From Prevotella sp. (lineage in GTDB: Bacteria; Bacteroidota; Bacteroidia; Bacteroidales; Bacteroidaceae): a DNA stretch of 64,000 bases. The DNA is taken from positions 32,875-96,874 of the forward strand of contig JAFZRU010000031.1 in assembly GCA_017619755.1 (NCBI GenBank). The letters run 5' to 3'. How positions within the stretch are numbered: the first letter of the stretch is position 1; each line of letters begins with the position of its first letter. Positions 1 to 8,979 of this stretch are shown in pieces. Made by a program: the position numbers and the translations under genes. Below the pieces are notes generated by a model. It was not told the DNA's origin, made no database searches, and worked only from the letters and a program-made list of their open reading frames with translations.

Positions 1-1216
1 GTTCAATTACCTCATCTTTGATTCCGATTCTCGTAATAAAACTACCATATCCACCTCCAAAAAGATTGAACATGTGTTGGTTGTATTTGCCGAAAGGCAA
101 AGAAAACCCTATTTGCAACGGTATGTCAACATGCAACAACCATTCAAGGCTGTCTATCTCTGAATTATATGCCAGTTCGACATATTTTTCATTTTTGTTC
201 GATTTGATAAGTCCTATACCAGCTCCCATCCTCAAGCCCATAATTCCGGCAAAATGACAGACCCAGGATGATTCAAAGGCAAAATCAAACGCATTCTCTT
301 TGTCTATGATTTTTCCGATTTCAGGCACCCCCATCATAGAGACACTGAAAGCAGAGTAAACAGCGTTTCTCACATTGATGCTTGTCCTGCTTCGTTCCTC
401 CTTATGCTTCACCACTTCTTGGTCGGCTTTTTTTAAAGAGATGCGTTCTGTCATGTCATCTTTCACGACGATGGTCATCTCCTTATCATCATATAAGGGT
501 GCCGTGACACGGATCGTGTGCTTCCCTTCGGTCAATTCCAAATTTACCACGTCGTCATAAGGAACATTATCGACAAACACGGTAGCTTCTTCCGGAGAAG
601 CCTCAATGTTCACTTTATGCTTGCGCCCTTGAAGGGCGACAACTGTAGTGGTGGAAATTTCGTCTTCGGTTAGGCAAACAGTGCCATTTGCTCTATTGTA
701 TCCATCAGCTTCCACCTGATAGGAATATTCTCCCACAGGTTTGTTGACCATCGCTGTACCATCTTTGCTGACTTTTATTAGTTGTCCATCAAATTTCAGT
801 TGGGCATCTGGAGGTAAACTGGTGAAGATGGCAGTCCGAAGATGGTTACCTGATTCAAGGATGACGTCGTAGGATTCCAATGAGTTGACCTCTATCCCAT
901 AATCATCAAAACCGACAGAGCCCAGGTCATTGCCAGCATTGTCTTTATATTTGAGTTTTTTCAACCCATTAGGAACATACACTACATATTCGCTCATCAC
1001 ACGCTCCACATCACCCACAGCATCAGGAAAAACGAGATTATCCACTCCTACCACCCCGACACGGACGATGGCACATTTGTTTCCTTTCGCATCATCTCGT
1101 GGATTCGTACGAGCACGAGCATCCTGTGGACGGGGGGCAACCGATTTTACGGTCAGTTGCTGTGCATAGCTTGCCAGGCAAAAACACAGCATTAAAAAAA
1201 GAAATATTCTTCTCAT
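1..1216 (-). CDS. Exported PEGA-domain protein with probable outer-membrane C-terminal part (partial)
   Basis: Reading leftward from the ATG at 1216 the frame stays open to the window edge, giving 405 codons without a stop, so the C-terminus is missing. It starts with a signal peptide (MRRIFLFLMLCFCLASYAQ). Residues around 145-190 and 200-250 look like PEGA-type beta modules (LPPDAQLKFDGQLI; VNIEASPEEATVFVDN). After a charged stretch near residue 270, the Gly/aromatic-rich segment ending FGGGYGSFITRIGI resembles strands of an outer-membrane barrel. PEGA modules usually sit on surface or envelope proteins. It is the last visible gene of the tubulin-like operon, 17 nt after the NTF2-like gene, so it may link that system to the outer membrane. 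The barrel assignment is an inference from an incomplete protein. Confidence 0.75.
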   Translation of the reverse strand, partial: MRRIFLFLMLCFCLASYAQQLTVKSVAPRPQDARARTNPRDDAKGNKCAIVRVGVVGVDNLVFPDAVGDVERVMSEYVVYVPNGLKKLKYKDNAGNDLGSVGFDDYGIEVNSLESYDVILESGNHLRTAIFTSLPPDAQLKFDGQLIKVSKDGTAMVNKPVGEYSYQVEADGYNRANGTVCLTEDEISTTTVVALQGRKHKVNIEASPEEATVFVDNVPYDDVVNLELTEGKHTIRVTAPLYDDKEMTIVVKDDMTERISLKKADQEVVKHKEERSRTSINVRNAVYSAFSVSMMGVPEIGKIIDKENAFDFAFESSWVCHFAGIMGLRMGAGIGLIKSNKNEKYVELAYNSEIDSLEWLLHVDIPLQIGFSLPFGKYNQHMFNLFGGGYGSFITRIGIKDEVIE

Positions 1217-1233
1217 AATTTAAATTATTAGTT

Positions 1234-2193
1234 TCAAATGTCAAAATCTCCTAATGTAAAAACCTCGTCCTTGGGCAAAGGTTTGCCTCCCACCTTGTCG
1301 GGTTGCCATGTGCGAACGTGTATTTGTGGCTGGTTTTCGTTGGTGAAGTCCCATAGGAGGAAAAGATAACCGTCATCATGATAGCTATTGTTAGTGTAGC
1401 CCTGTAGCAATGTCACACCGTAGAAGTTGGGATTGGTGGGATGGCGCATCACCTCTATTTCATCGAACGTAATCTTGAAATAACGAGCATTCTGGAAAAT
1501 ACGTCTGAGTTTGTCGATATATTCTTTCTTGCTCTGCTTATTGTATTCTATCTTCTGTGAGGAAAAACCCTCGGCATGTTTCTGCATGATTACCTTTCCA
1601 GTTATGATAAGAGCATCGTCACTGAACACCTGATTAAGAAACTTGATATCTTTTTGGTTATATGCGGTGCGGAACTGTTCCACGTAGTCGAGAATCATCT
1701 GCCGACGTCGTAGGTCAGTAAGTTCCAAGTTGCTCTTGATAACATTCATATAGAGATTCATACTGACAGAGAGATAGAAACTCACCACATTGCCTTGTTT
1801 GTCGAAACTGATGACGGCCTCTTGGTACTCTTCCTCATTAAAAGCCCGCTCGGCAGTGGGTTTCATCATCAATGGGATGTTTCGTACTTGGTAACCCGAG
1901 TTTGTGGTAATACAGTGCTCCACAATCTCCTCATCCGTACAGAGAAAAGGCGTGTTTTCCCACAACATGGCCATCGACCGCTGTACGTCAATGCCAACAC
2001 CCATGGCGGAGAAATCAAGATTACGGTCGGCAGCCTGTGCCGCATTGATTTCGTTTAATATCTGCATGATATTACGCTCCATCTTTTGTCGTAATGCGTC
2101 ACTTTCCACTCCGTCAGTAATTGTCACAGAAATGTCAAAAGCCCGCACTACAATGGACAAGGACAAGAACAAACAAAAAATAATATTTCTCAT
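1234..2193 (-). CDS. Exported protein with NTF2/SnoaL-like domain
   Basis: 319 aa. The chosen ATG at 2193 overlaps the upstream stop as ATGA, which implies translational coupling, and it starts directly with a signal peptide (MRNIIFCLFLSLSIVVRA). A longer in-frame reading to 2232 would put extra residues ahead of the signal peptide. The middle part (RRRQMILDYVEQFRTAYNQ, then DKLRRIFQNARYFKITFDEI and HDDGYLFLLWDF) has the helix plus curved-sheet pattern of NTF2-like/SnoaL-like domains. These form cone-shaped pockets for small ligands or serve as protein-binding modules. No catalytic residues can be assigned. It acts in the periplasm or outside and belongs to the tubulin-like operon. Confidence 0.75.
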   Translation of the reverse strand: MRNIIFCLFLSLSIVVRAFDISVTITDGVESDALRQKMERNIMQILNEINAAQAADRNLDFSAMGVGIDVQRSMAMLWENTPFLCTDEEIVEHCITTNSGYQVRNIPLMMKPTAERAFNEEEYQEAVISFDKQGNVVSFYLSVSMNLYMNVIKSNLELTDLRRRQMILDYVEQFRTAYNQKDIKFLNQVFSDDALIITGKVIMQKHAEGFSSQKIEYNKQSKKEYIDKLRRIFQNARYFKITFDEIEVMRHPTNPNFYGVTLLQGYTNNSYHDDGYLFLLWDFTNENQPQIHVRTWQPDKVGGKPLPKDEVFTLGDFDI

Positions 2194-2948
2194 AAGCTTG
2201 TAGTTTTTAACAAAAGCCAAAAGGCTCCACAATTTTTGTATCTCTTGATGTCATCTTGCTGTAATGTTCTGAGATTCACTTGTTCATTACCATCACTTCT
2301 CAACAATGCTATGATATCCCCCTCACGGTTGTAAACGAAAAGATGGCACGCCGCGCCAACAGGCAGTGTGGCGTATTTGCCATAATCACAGAGAACACCT
2401 GTACTCTTTAGTCCTTTCACATAAGGTTCGATGTCACTGAATCGGCGAATGCACAGCATTCGTCGCTCCTCATCGGTGAGGATAATAGTTGTTGTCACAT
2501 AATTGGAAGGGAGGTCGTAGATTGCAGAATCGGATGCGACCATAGTTGACCCTTCGCCAATAGGTTGAACCTTGAAGACGTTCACCTCGTTTTTGTCGCT
2601 GACGGCCATAATGTCGCTCTTCTTCACATAGACAAAAGCACGGTAATAATCTCCACGTTGAGTCTGCAGTTGCTGACAATGTTCTTTGGCTTTCACAATG
2701 CACACCTCAATATCTTCATCGGGATACATCTTTCGCACCCATTCTCCCACCATCGTCTCAAGAATGGCCTTTGCTCCATCCACAGCTTCAGTTGCCACTT
2801 TCATTGTTGCTTCAGCATACAGATACTGGGCATCGCGCTTGATTTTGGCGATGCTTTTGGCCGTACTATCGCCCGATTGTGCAAAAACACCAAGGTTGGT
2901 AGCCACAAAAAACAGCATGCAGAGAATTGTTTTGCCTTTTATTGCCAT
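2190..2948 (-). CDS. Exported protein of unknown function (tubulin-like operon)
   Basis: 252 aa with a signal peptide (MAIKGKTILCMLFFVATNLGVFAQ). Residues 30-75 form a helical segment (AEATMKVATEAVDGAKAILE) recalling the start of LPP20-like lipoproteins, but there is no lipid-attachment Cys, so this is only a resemblance. The rest is mixed alpha/beta and lacks motifs I recognise. Its start overlaps the upstream gene by 10 nt and its stop overlaps the downstream start by 4 nt, so all three exported proteins are probably made together. Real because of the tight overlaps, the signal peptide and the even codon use. Confidence 0.7.
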   Translation of the reverse strand: MAIKGKTILCMLFFVATNLGVFAQSGDSTAKSIAKIKRDAQYLYAEATMKVATEAVDGAKAILETMVGEWVRKMYPDEDIEVCIVKAKEHCQQLQTQRGDYYRAFVYVKKSDIMAVSDKNEVNVFKVQPIGEGSTMVASDSAIYDLPSNYVTTTIILTDEERRMLCIRRFSDIEPYVKGLKSTGVLCDYGKYATLPVGAACHLFVYNREGDIIALLRSDGNEQVNLRTLQQDDIKRYKNCGAFWLLLKTTSL

Positions 2949-3904
2949 TGTTTACGCTTTCTATTATTCGTCTCTTGTTGATAAAGGTTTTTCAAATTGT
3001 GTGTTGGGATGTAGCAGGTAAGCCGAGCCTTTAGCACTGCATTAGGATGGATGACGAAATTGTCAGGAATCACCACCGACAGCATGTGATTAAAACCCAA
3101 CTCTCGGCTATGAGCGATGACAATGGCCAACAACCCATCTTCACGTTCTTCCTCAACAGCGAAAAACACTTTGAGATTCATACTATTGCAATAGTCGAGC
3201 CACTGCGACAACCGAATGTTATAATTGATGGTTTTCATCCCATAGACCGATTGCTCCACATAGAGTTGGTAGGCGGCATCTTCTGCCAAGCCATGGAAGA
3301 GATTTGCAGCCGACAAGTCCTTGTGCTCATCTTCAAAAACAGGAACGAACTTATTGCCATTTTTCCTATAAAAGGTGGCATCCTTCAGGCTTTCCAATTC
3401 GAAATGTCCTTTTTCCGACACATATACACCTCCTCTTTCCACCAAGCCTTCAGGGACGGAAGGCTTTTGAGATCGCATCTCTGAGGCACAAATGTCCTCC
3501 TTCAACCTATTCTGTGCCTCCTCCTGTCCCATACCCATGATGAGATCGTATTGGGCCGGAAATACCACGGTAATGAAAGGCTTGTCGTCTTTGGCCCAGC
3601 TCACCTCATAGTGTTTGTCCACCAATGAGATGGCCATGGGCATCGTATCATTCACCAAATAAAGGTCTTGAGGCCTGCCCTTTCGAAAGAACACCTTGTC
3701 GTCAGCCATTTTCATTTGCATGGAAGCTGCTCCTTTTTTCATCACAGTGGGGAAATAGTGCTCCATAAAGTCCATCACCATCAATTGTTGGCGGCTGGAA
3801 ATAGACCGGACACCTTCACTGAAGAGTTTCAGCTGCTGTGCTTGTGCCGATAACGACAAGAAGACAATGGCAAGTACCACACACCAGTTTCTTTCATTTT
3901 TCAT
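2939..3904 (-). CDS. Exported protein of unknown function (tubulin-like operon)
   Basis: 321 aa, starting MKNERNWCVVLAIVFLSLSAQAQ, a clear signal peptide. The body contains LQQ-type helical and beta segments, the stretch ITVVFPAQYDLIMGMGQEEA, and a basic tail ending RKRKQWQ. No family recognised. It follows the zinc-ribbon membrane gene by 7 nt and overlaps the next gene by 10 nt. The reading frame is fully conserved in style with its neighbours and no other frame here is plausible. Location is predicted to be periplasmic. Confidence 0.7.
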   Translation of the reverse strand: MKNERNWCVVLAIVFLSLSAQAQQLKLFSEGVRSISSRQQLMVMDFMEHYFPTVMKKGAASMQMKMADDKVFFRKGRPQDLYLVNDTMPMAISLVDKHYEVSWAKDDKPFITVVFPAQYDLIMGMGQEEAQNRLKEDICASEMRSQKPSVPEGLVERGGVYVSEKGHFELESLKDATFYRKNGNKFVPVFEDEHKDLSAANLFHGLAEDAAYQLYVEQSVYGMKTINYNIRLSQWLDYCNSMNLKVFFAVEEEREDGLLAIVIAHSRELGFNHMLSVVIPDNFVIHPNAVLKARLTCYIPTHNLKNLYQQETNNRKRKQWQ

Positions 3905-3911
3905 AAGTTTT

Positions 3912-4718
3912 TCATTTACCGATAATGATGCTGCCTTTCACTTGATTGTTGGCATCATACCAAATGCCTTGTACAAGATGTCCTTCTGAAAATTCACCAA
4001 TCACATAGTCGCCTGGCTCGGCCATTCGTCCCTTGGGGTCGCGACTATCGATGACATGGGAGGATTTGAAAACGAGACGTCCATTCACATCGTCGGGCTG
4101 TCCATTGCGTAGCGACCCCTTGAACACGGCATAGTCCAAGTTCTTGCTACCCGTAGTAGAAACGGATGCAGGAGCTGCCTTGGGAGTTGGGGATGGGGCT
4201 GCCTTGGTAGTTGGGGTGGTTGATTGGACAGGGGCGGGAGCAGGAGGCACATTTGTAGGTGCTGCTTTTTGTTGGTTGGCCACGCGTTGGAGCGAATCGG
4301 CCACGGCTTGCAGACTGTCGCGCTCCTGCTTGGCTTTGTCTGCATCATCCTTGATACTGTCGTTCTTCAGACTATCGGCTACAGTGGCATTGATTGCTTT
4401 TTCCAAGCTGTCTTTTCTCAAACTATCGGCCAGTTGTTCAGCACGGTCATATTGAGAGGATAATTGTTCGTCGCTGCCTGAAAGCCACCAGAGACCTCCT
4501 ACGATGAGCAGTAGTGCGATGATGGCAGCTGCCAAATAAAGCCATTTGTTGCCACTTCGTTTGGGTGGTGGACATTCTCGGAGAGGTTTTCCACATTCAG
4601 GACATATCAAATCTTTGCGAGCAGGTATCTCCTGTACTTCTTTTGACTTGCATTTCTCACATTTGTCGTTGAGGCATATTCCGTATCGGAAACGGATGCG
4701 TTCTTGTTTGATAGGCAT
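3912..4718 (-). CDS. Single-pass membrane protein: N-terminal zinc ribbon, coiled coil, MORN-like C-terminus
   Basis: 268 aa. Cys15, Cys20, Cys23, Cys39, Cys42 and Cys49 form a zinc-ribbon-like knuckle set (CLNDKCEKC and CPECGKPLREC). One membrane helix follows at about 59-79. Then comes a heptad-like Asp/Ser/Leu region (repeated ADSL.KDS units, residues 90-145), a Pro/Ala/Thr linker (150-190), and a C-terminal segment with GRLVF, GDYVIGEF and GHLVQGIWYD, similar to MORN-type strands. The layout suggests a cytoplasmic zinc ribbon and a periplasmic coiled coil. It sits 34 nt after the tubulin-like gene, so it could be the membrane anchor or adaptor of that GTPase (inference). Confidence 0.75.
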   Translation of the reverse strand: MPIKQERIRFRYGICLNDKCEKCKSKEVQEIPARKDLICPECGKPLRECPPPKRSGNKWLYLAAAIIALLLIVGGLWWLSGSDEQLSSQYDRAEQLADSLRKDSLEKAINATVADSLKNDSIKDDADKAKQERDSLQAVADSLQRVANQQKAAPTNVPPAPAPVQSTTPTTKAAPSPTPKAAPASVSTTGSKNLDYAVFKGSLRNGQPDDVNGRLVFKSSHVIDSRDPKGRMAEPGDYVIGEFSEGHLVQGIWYDANNQVKGSIIIGK

Positions 4719-4752
4719 ATCTTAAAGATTGTTTTAGTTATTACATAATTGA

Positions 4753-7700
4753 TTATGCTAATGATGGAGGCGTGGTTTTTCCCACAGGTGGCAGGGGCGG
4801 CATGGCAGGTGGAGCGGGTGGTGCAAAAAGAGATTGCAATGCTGGCACATGGCTGGCTTGGGTCCAAGCGGGCAACCCCTCCATCCAGACCATGCTCGAT
4901 GGGGTAAGTTGTCCACCTATCACCATTTGACGACACAAATCAATACCATAGGGTCCATACTGTTGGCCACCGACAGCAATAAAGAGTTTAATGTCAGGAG
5001 CAGGTGCAATAGGCGGCGGTGTGGAAGCCATACCGTTTATGGGTGGTGGAGCCATTGCAGCATTTGGAGGCACTGCGGATCCTGTCACATTAGCGGTTTG
5101 GGTGGCAGCTTTGGTGGCAGCCACTTCTTCGGCATTCTCCACGACAAAGAAGGGAGGTAAGTCTCTACCATCTCCCTCGCTGTGGAGCAAAATGGCATTT
5201 CCGATGTCTGTGCTCGTGTTGCCCGTATGCAAAAAACGGTCGTATTTCTCCTTGTAGGCGTGAAGCCAATCAATAGCACGCATAGGGAAACAGTAAGTTA
5301 CAGTAATAATCGACAACTCATCCTTGCGGGGACTTTTGCGGTTTACCACAATAGTGGTGCGAGCCACACTTTGGTTAACAGATTGCTTGAATGCCTTCTC
5401 CAACTTGTCGGCGAAGCGTTTCAAACCCTCGTTTTCTTCAGGCGACGGAATAGAGATGAGAATAGTCTTCTTGTTAATACTGGCAGTATTATGAGGACTT
5501 TTCTCACCTTCATTATTGCGGACAACACGTTGGAGTTGCTCAGCATTCAATTTCAAGTAAACTCCACTTTGGTTGATAATCTTTGAGGCGAACTCATTGA
5601 TTTGATCTTCAGTGCGCAATTTTTGTTGTAATTGGGTCAGAATGTTGAGTCCCAGCACCTTGTTTTCGCTCTCAGCCTTTTCGTTATGTTTCGTTTTGAC
5701 GATTTCTGAGAGACGCAGGTCAAAGGCATCTTTGATGATGTCGATATCGATATCATTGGCAAGTCGTCCAAAATTAATGAAGTCGCCCATAGGGAGTATC
5801 CGCTCACGTATCTGACGAGCAATATTGGGCATCTCCACCTTGTCGGTTATCAACTCCACCTCAAAGTCTCCCATCATTTCTTCTTCACTCACCTCGATGA
5901 TGGCACTCTTGTAGTCTTCCAATCCCTTGTTCACCTTGCGTTGGGCGGTCACCAGTCGCTCGGTTTCATCGAGGGCATCATTGATTTTTTTGCCAAATGC
6001 TGAGATGTCGGCATCCATCTTACCTAATTCAACATACACTCGTGCGGCGAGTTTTTTAGCAAACTCCCAAGCTACAAGCATCGTCTTTGAAACGAAGTAG
6101 TCGGTCAATATGCCCTTGTGTTCTCCAAAACGGCGTGCCCCCACACCCACCATGCGTTGAAGAATGCCCAAACGACTCCACTCTACCACATTGGCTATGC
6201 GTTCTTCTTCTATCCTTGCGTTCCCATCGGCCTCTTCTTTCGATTTGATTTCCAAATCCTTGCGCAAATCAGACATATATTCAAGCAATAGGCGCGACAC
6301 CTTCTGCAATTCCACGATAGACACGTCACCCAACTTCCACTTCTCAAACAATTCTCCTTCTATGCGATGGCGAATTTCACGTGCAATATCAGGGATGGCG
6401 CGCTCCTTGCCAAGATAGAAGTTTTCCACACCCTCGTCACGGAAATGGTTGTTGAAGAAATCATTCATAATGTCGTTGAGGTCGTTAAGGGGGTCATCCT
6501 TTTTGGCTTGGTCGGCATAACCTATAGCCTTGTCTTGCCAATAGTCCAGGAAAAGCGAGTAGTCGGCATCTGATTCAAGCACTTTCTTTTCCAATGTAAG
6601 ATGCAAGTCATCAAGCATCCATGCCGACAAATTGTCTTTGCTAAGATATTCTTTTCGATAGTCCTTGTTGCGCTCCTCATTGACGAAACCTTGGTTCTCA
6701 CGCCAATTGTTGTACTTGAATTGGTAGAGTATGCTTTCACCAACAGTGTAGGTGATGTGTTTCAGTATGCGTAGTTCAGGATACATCACTCGCTTGATGC
6801 CAAAGGAGTTGATTTTTTTCGTCCGAGCAACAGCCACTCTTCCATCGGGACCTGGATTTGCCGTTTCATCGAATTCAAGTGCATAATCATCCATATTCTC
6901 AAAATTATAGGCACGAATGATGTCACTATTCACTTGATCGTTTTCATTCACCTGAAAAATACGAGCAAAAATGTAGTCACTCACAATACGGGGGAGGTCT
7001 TCCAAAGAATTGACGGCCTCGCCATTCTCGTTGACATTGCTATAGACAGTTAAACCATCTGCTACCCCCTTTATACGGTCGTTGTACAATACGGCCGGCC
7101 CAGTTCCTGTCACATCTTGTGGTTGCCACCTACCAACCTGTAAAGCATTGAGTTCTTGCATTGCAGCGAAGCCATTGGGGTAATAGCGTCCCTGGTCCAT
7201 ATCGCTCTTGGGAAGAGTTTTTTCAGGAATCATCGCATAGACAGAAATCTTGGCATCGGGATAAGTTTTGCGAGCTTGTATGACAGCATCAATGATGGAG
7301 CCAGAACCTGTACCGCCACTAAGACCAGCGAAAATGTGAATGTGAGTGAGTTCGCTATCGCCTGAAATACCAGATTTGGCCTGGCAAAGTCCCACCCTTT
7401 CTCGAAGGCTGTTGACATAGCCAATCGCATTGGCAGCAAAAAGCAACCGCCCGGCACGACGTTTTTGTCCAGCCGCCTGTCCCAAAGAGCCGATGGCGGA
7501 TTTCACGGCTGAGACATTGCTTACAATACTCTTCACCAAAGGATAACTTCCTATGTGGTCAAGAATATATTCCACATCCACAGCCTTGATGTTGAGAAAC
7601 TCATCACGTGTGAAGGAAGCGTTTTTGCCCATCACGCGAAAGTCGGCACGTGCTTTTCCATCCTTGGGCATCATTTCATCAGTGGAGTCGACATAAAGCA

Positions 7701-7842
7701 AGGCTACAGGGAGTTTGTTGCGTTCATCTTCTTCGTGAAACTCCTCGAATAATCGCATCTTGAACGCACGTAGAATTTTTCCACCAGTGCCACCAAGACC
7801 CACCAGTACATGATTGCCATTTGTAAATGTTTGTGTTTTCAT
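4753..7842 (-). CDS. Tubulin/FtsZ-like GTPase with C-terminal GYF_2 domain
   Basis: 1029 aa. Residues 15-20 (GLGGTG) form the N-terminal nucleotide loop. Residues 176-182 (GGTGSGS, in the context FAGLSGGTGSGS) match the tubulin/FtsZ signature. This fits the Tubulin_2/FtsZl-1 type of very long bacterial tubulin homologues rather than the roughly 380-aa cell-division FtsZ. The central part is mostly helical, with charged coiled-coil-like stretches around 500-700. A Pro/Ala-rich linker leads to residues 949-1005, which look like a GYF_2 module (GGQQYGPY, then VWMEGLPAW), usually a peptide-binding domain. A Pro-rich tail ends the protein. Family knowledge suggests GTP-dependent polymerisation and membrane remodelling; that function here is inferred from motifs. 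It lies between a three-helix membrane protein and the zinc-ribbon membrane protein. Confidence 0.85.
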   Translation of the reverse strand: MKTQTFTNGNHVLVGLGGTGGKILRAFKMRLFEEFHEEDERNKLPVALLYVDSTDEMMPKDGKARADFRVMGKNASFTRDEFLNIKAVDVEYILDHIGSYPLVKSIVSNVSAVKSAIGSLGQAAGQKRRAGRLLFAANAIGYVNSLRERVGLCQAKSGISGDSELTHIHIFAGLSGGTGSGSIIDAVIQARKTYPDAKISVYAMIPEKTLPKSDMDQGRYYPNGFAAMQELNALQVGRWQPQDVTGTGPAVLYNDRIKGVADGLTVYSNVNENGEAVNSLEDLPRIVSDYIFARIFQVNENDQVNSDIIRAYNFENMDDYALEFDETANPGPDGRVAVARTKKINSFGIKRVMYPELRILKHITYTVGESILYQFKYNNWRENQGFVNEERNKDYRKEYLSKDNLSAWMLDDLHLTLEKKVLESDADYSLFLDYWQDKAIGYADQAKKDDPLNDLNDIMNDFFNNHFRDEGVENFYLGKERAIPDIAREIRHRIEGELFEKWKLGDVSIVELQKVSRLLLEYMSDLRKDLEIKSKEEADGNARIEEERIANVVEWSRLGILQRMVGVGARRFGEHKGILTDYFVSKTMLVAWEFAKKLAARVYVELGKMDADISAFGKKINDALDETERLVTAQRKVNKGLEDYKSAIIEVSEEEMMGDFEVELITDKVEMPNIARQIRERILPMGDFINFGRLANDIDIDIIKDAFDLRLSEIVKTKHNEKAESENKVLGLNILTQLQQKLRTEDQINEFASKIINQSGVYLKLNAEQLQRVVRNNEGEKSPHNTASINKKTILISIPSPEENEGLKRFADKLEKAFKQSVNQSVARTTIVVNRKSPRKDELSIITVTYCFPMRAIDWLHAYKEKYDRFLHTGNTSTDIGNAILLHSEGDGRDLPPFFVVENAEEVAATKAATQTANVTGSAVPPNAAMAPPPINGMASTPPPIAPAPDIKLFIAVGGQQYGPYGIDLCRQMVIGGQLTPSSMVWMEGLPAWTQASHVPALQSLFAPPAPPAMPPLPPVGKTTPPSLA

Positions 7843-7893
7843 CTTGTATTTGTTTGTTATATTGTCTGTTTTTTATATGACTCACTCTCCACA

Positions 7894-8484
7894 TCATCTT
7901 CTTCTCCTTCGCATATCGATGTGCTGTCTCCTATAGGCGGGACGTTGACGAACACTTCGTGGGATTTTTGATTTCTCCATCGTTTTGATGACGATGATGG
8001 CACCCACGACAGCGAATGCAAAACACCACATCAACCTCCTAAAGATATACCAGCGCATAAAAGAGCGCAATTCGGTTGCTATTGCATGGGGCAACTCATG
8101 TGCTCGAAAACCAGTGAACTCGCCACCGCCAATGTAATATTGCAAAAGAGGATATTCATAGATGATTTCCTTGATGACATCATCAGCCTGACGCAAACTG
8201 ACATATTCTGTTGGTGGATAACGACTTTCCACAAGTCGCTCTATCTGAACCTCATAGAAATCTGTCAATTGTATGATTTTCAGCGCCCCCATAATGAGGA
8301 TACATTGCACGGACAAAAGAAGAAACAACAATGCTCCGACTATAATACCTGACAATGTAAATTGTGCATCCTTGTACCAACCTTTGATGAGGAAAGTGAA
8401 CAACCCCATAAAAAGGACTGCGATAAGAATACCCCAGAAGACACTGCTGATGGAATATCTGAAGAGATCTAATAGTGCCGACAT
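7894..8484 (-). CDS. Polytopic membrane protein, first gene of the tubulin-like operon
   Basis: 196 aa with predicted membrane helices at about 12-34, 42-66 and 146-167, separated by a soluble loop of some 75 residues (90-140) and ending in a very basic tail (RRQHIDMRRRRR). The tail should be cytoplasmic by the positive-inside rule. No family motif recognised. It is 51 nt upstream of the tubulin-like GTPase and is the first cistron after the structured leader, so it is a likely membrane partner of the GTPase. The Asp/Glu-rich loop could be a docking surface; that is speculation. Confidence 0.75.
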   Translation of the reverse strand: MSALLDLFRYSISSVFWGILIAVLFMGLFTFLIKGWYKDAQFTLSGIIVGALLFLLLSVQCILIMGALKIIQLTDFYEVQIERLVESRYPPTEYVSLRQADDVIKEIIYEYPLLQYYIGGGEFTGFRAHELPHAIATELRSFMRWYIFRRLMWCFAFAVVGAIIVIKTMEKSKIPRSVRQRPAYRRQHIDMRRRRR

Positions 8485-8520
8485 ATTAAGTGTTTAATGA
8501 TGGTAACTAATTTGTACTAA

Positions 8521-8784
8521 GTGTTTTTTCTTTCGGACACAATAGGAAGTGTGAGCCTCTCAGCTAATCCGCTGGAAGGCCTTCGACTGCCCGAAAGAAG
8601 ATTAGAAGAAACAGCTCACACCTATGCATTATTATAGGGAACTTCTAAGAAGCCCATACAATACATACACAGGAAGAACGTTCTTGTCATTCCATCTTTC
8701 ACGGGTAAGTTGTCGAAGTTTACCAGCTGGAAAAACCAAACGTTTCCTTTTATTGCATTTACCGCAGCATCAACTGCGATAGTG
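8521..8784 (-). ncRNA. Structured RNA or long leader with predicted pseudoknot upstream of the tubulin-like operon
   Basis: Between a TAnnTTTG box at 8785-8792 and the operon start at 8484 lies about 300 nt without a gene. Read on the minus strand, GTGTGAGC (8621-8614) pairs with GCTCACAC (8556-8549), CTAATC (8605-8600) with GATTAG (8569-8564), and the enclosed loop holds the palindrome GAAGGCCTTC (8584-8575). The loop bases TTCTTTCGG (8599-8591) are perfectly complementary to CCGAAAGAA (8536-8528) beyond the stem, which would make an H-type pseudoknot. There is no clear U-tract. It could be a free small RNA (6S or another Bacteroidales RNA) or a regulatory leader. I could not match it to tmRNA, RNase P or SRP RNA by eye. 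Confidence 0.55.
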
Positions 8785-8792
8785 CAAAGATA
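8785..8792 (-). promoter_or_regulatory. Predicted -7 promoter box (TATCTTTG)
   Basis: TATCTTTG on the minus strand fits the Bacteroidetes TAnnTTTG -7 element. No clear TTTG is seen at the -33 position. It would drive the structured RNA/leader and possibly the tubulin-like operon. Confidence 0.55.
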
Positions 8793-8979
8793 AGAATTAT
8801 TCAGTATAAAACGTCATTTGTGAGCTGTTTTTTTTCGTTTTAATCCATTTTTTTGTCATCTGCATATTGTATGCTGATGTTTTCGACTGCAAAAATACGC
8901 TTTTTTCTTGAAATTGCAGCCTTCTTGTTGTTGTCCATTTCATCCAAAGAAGAAAATTCATCCTCAACAACAATTATTG

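Noticed and set aside
8521-8784. tmRNA, RNase P RNA or SRP RNA
   Set aside because: None of the hallmark sequences (tag reading frame and CCA-end arm, GAGGAAAGTCC core, GGAAGGAAGCAGCC-type SRP loop) is visible.
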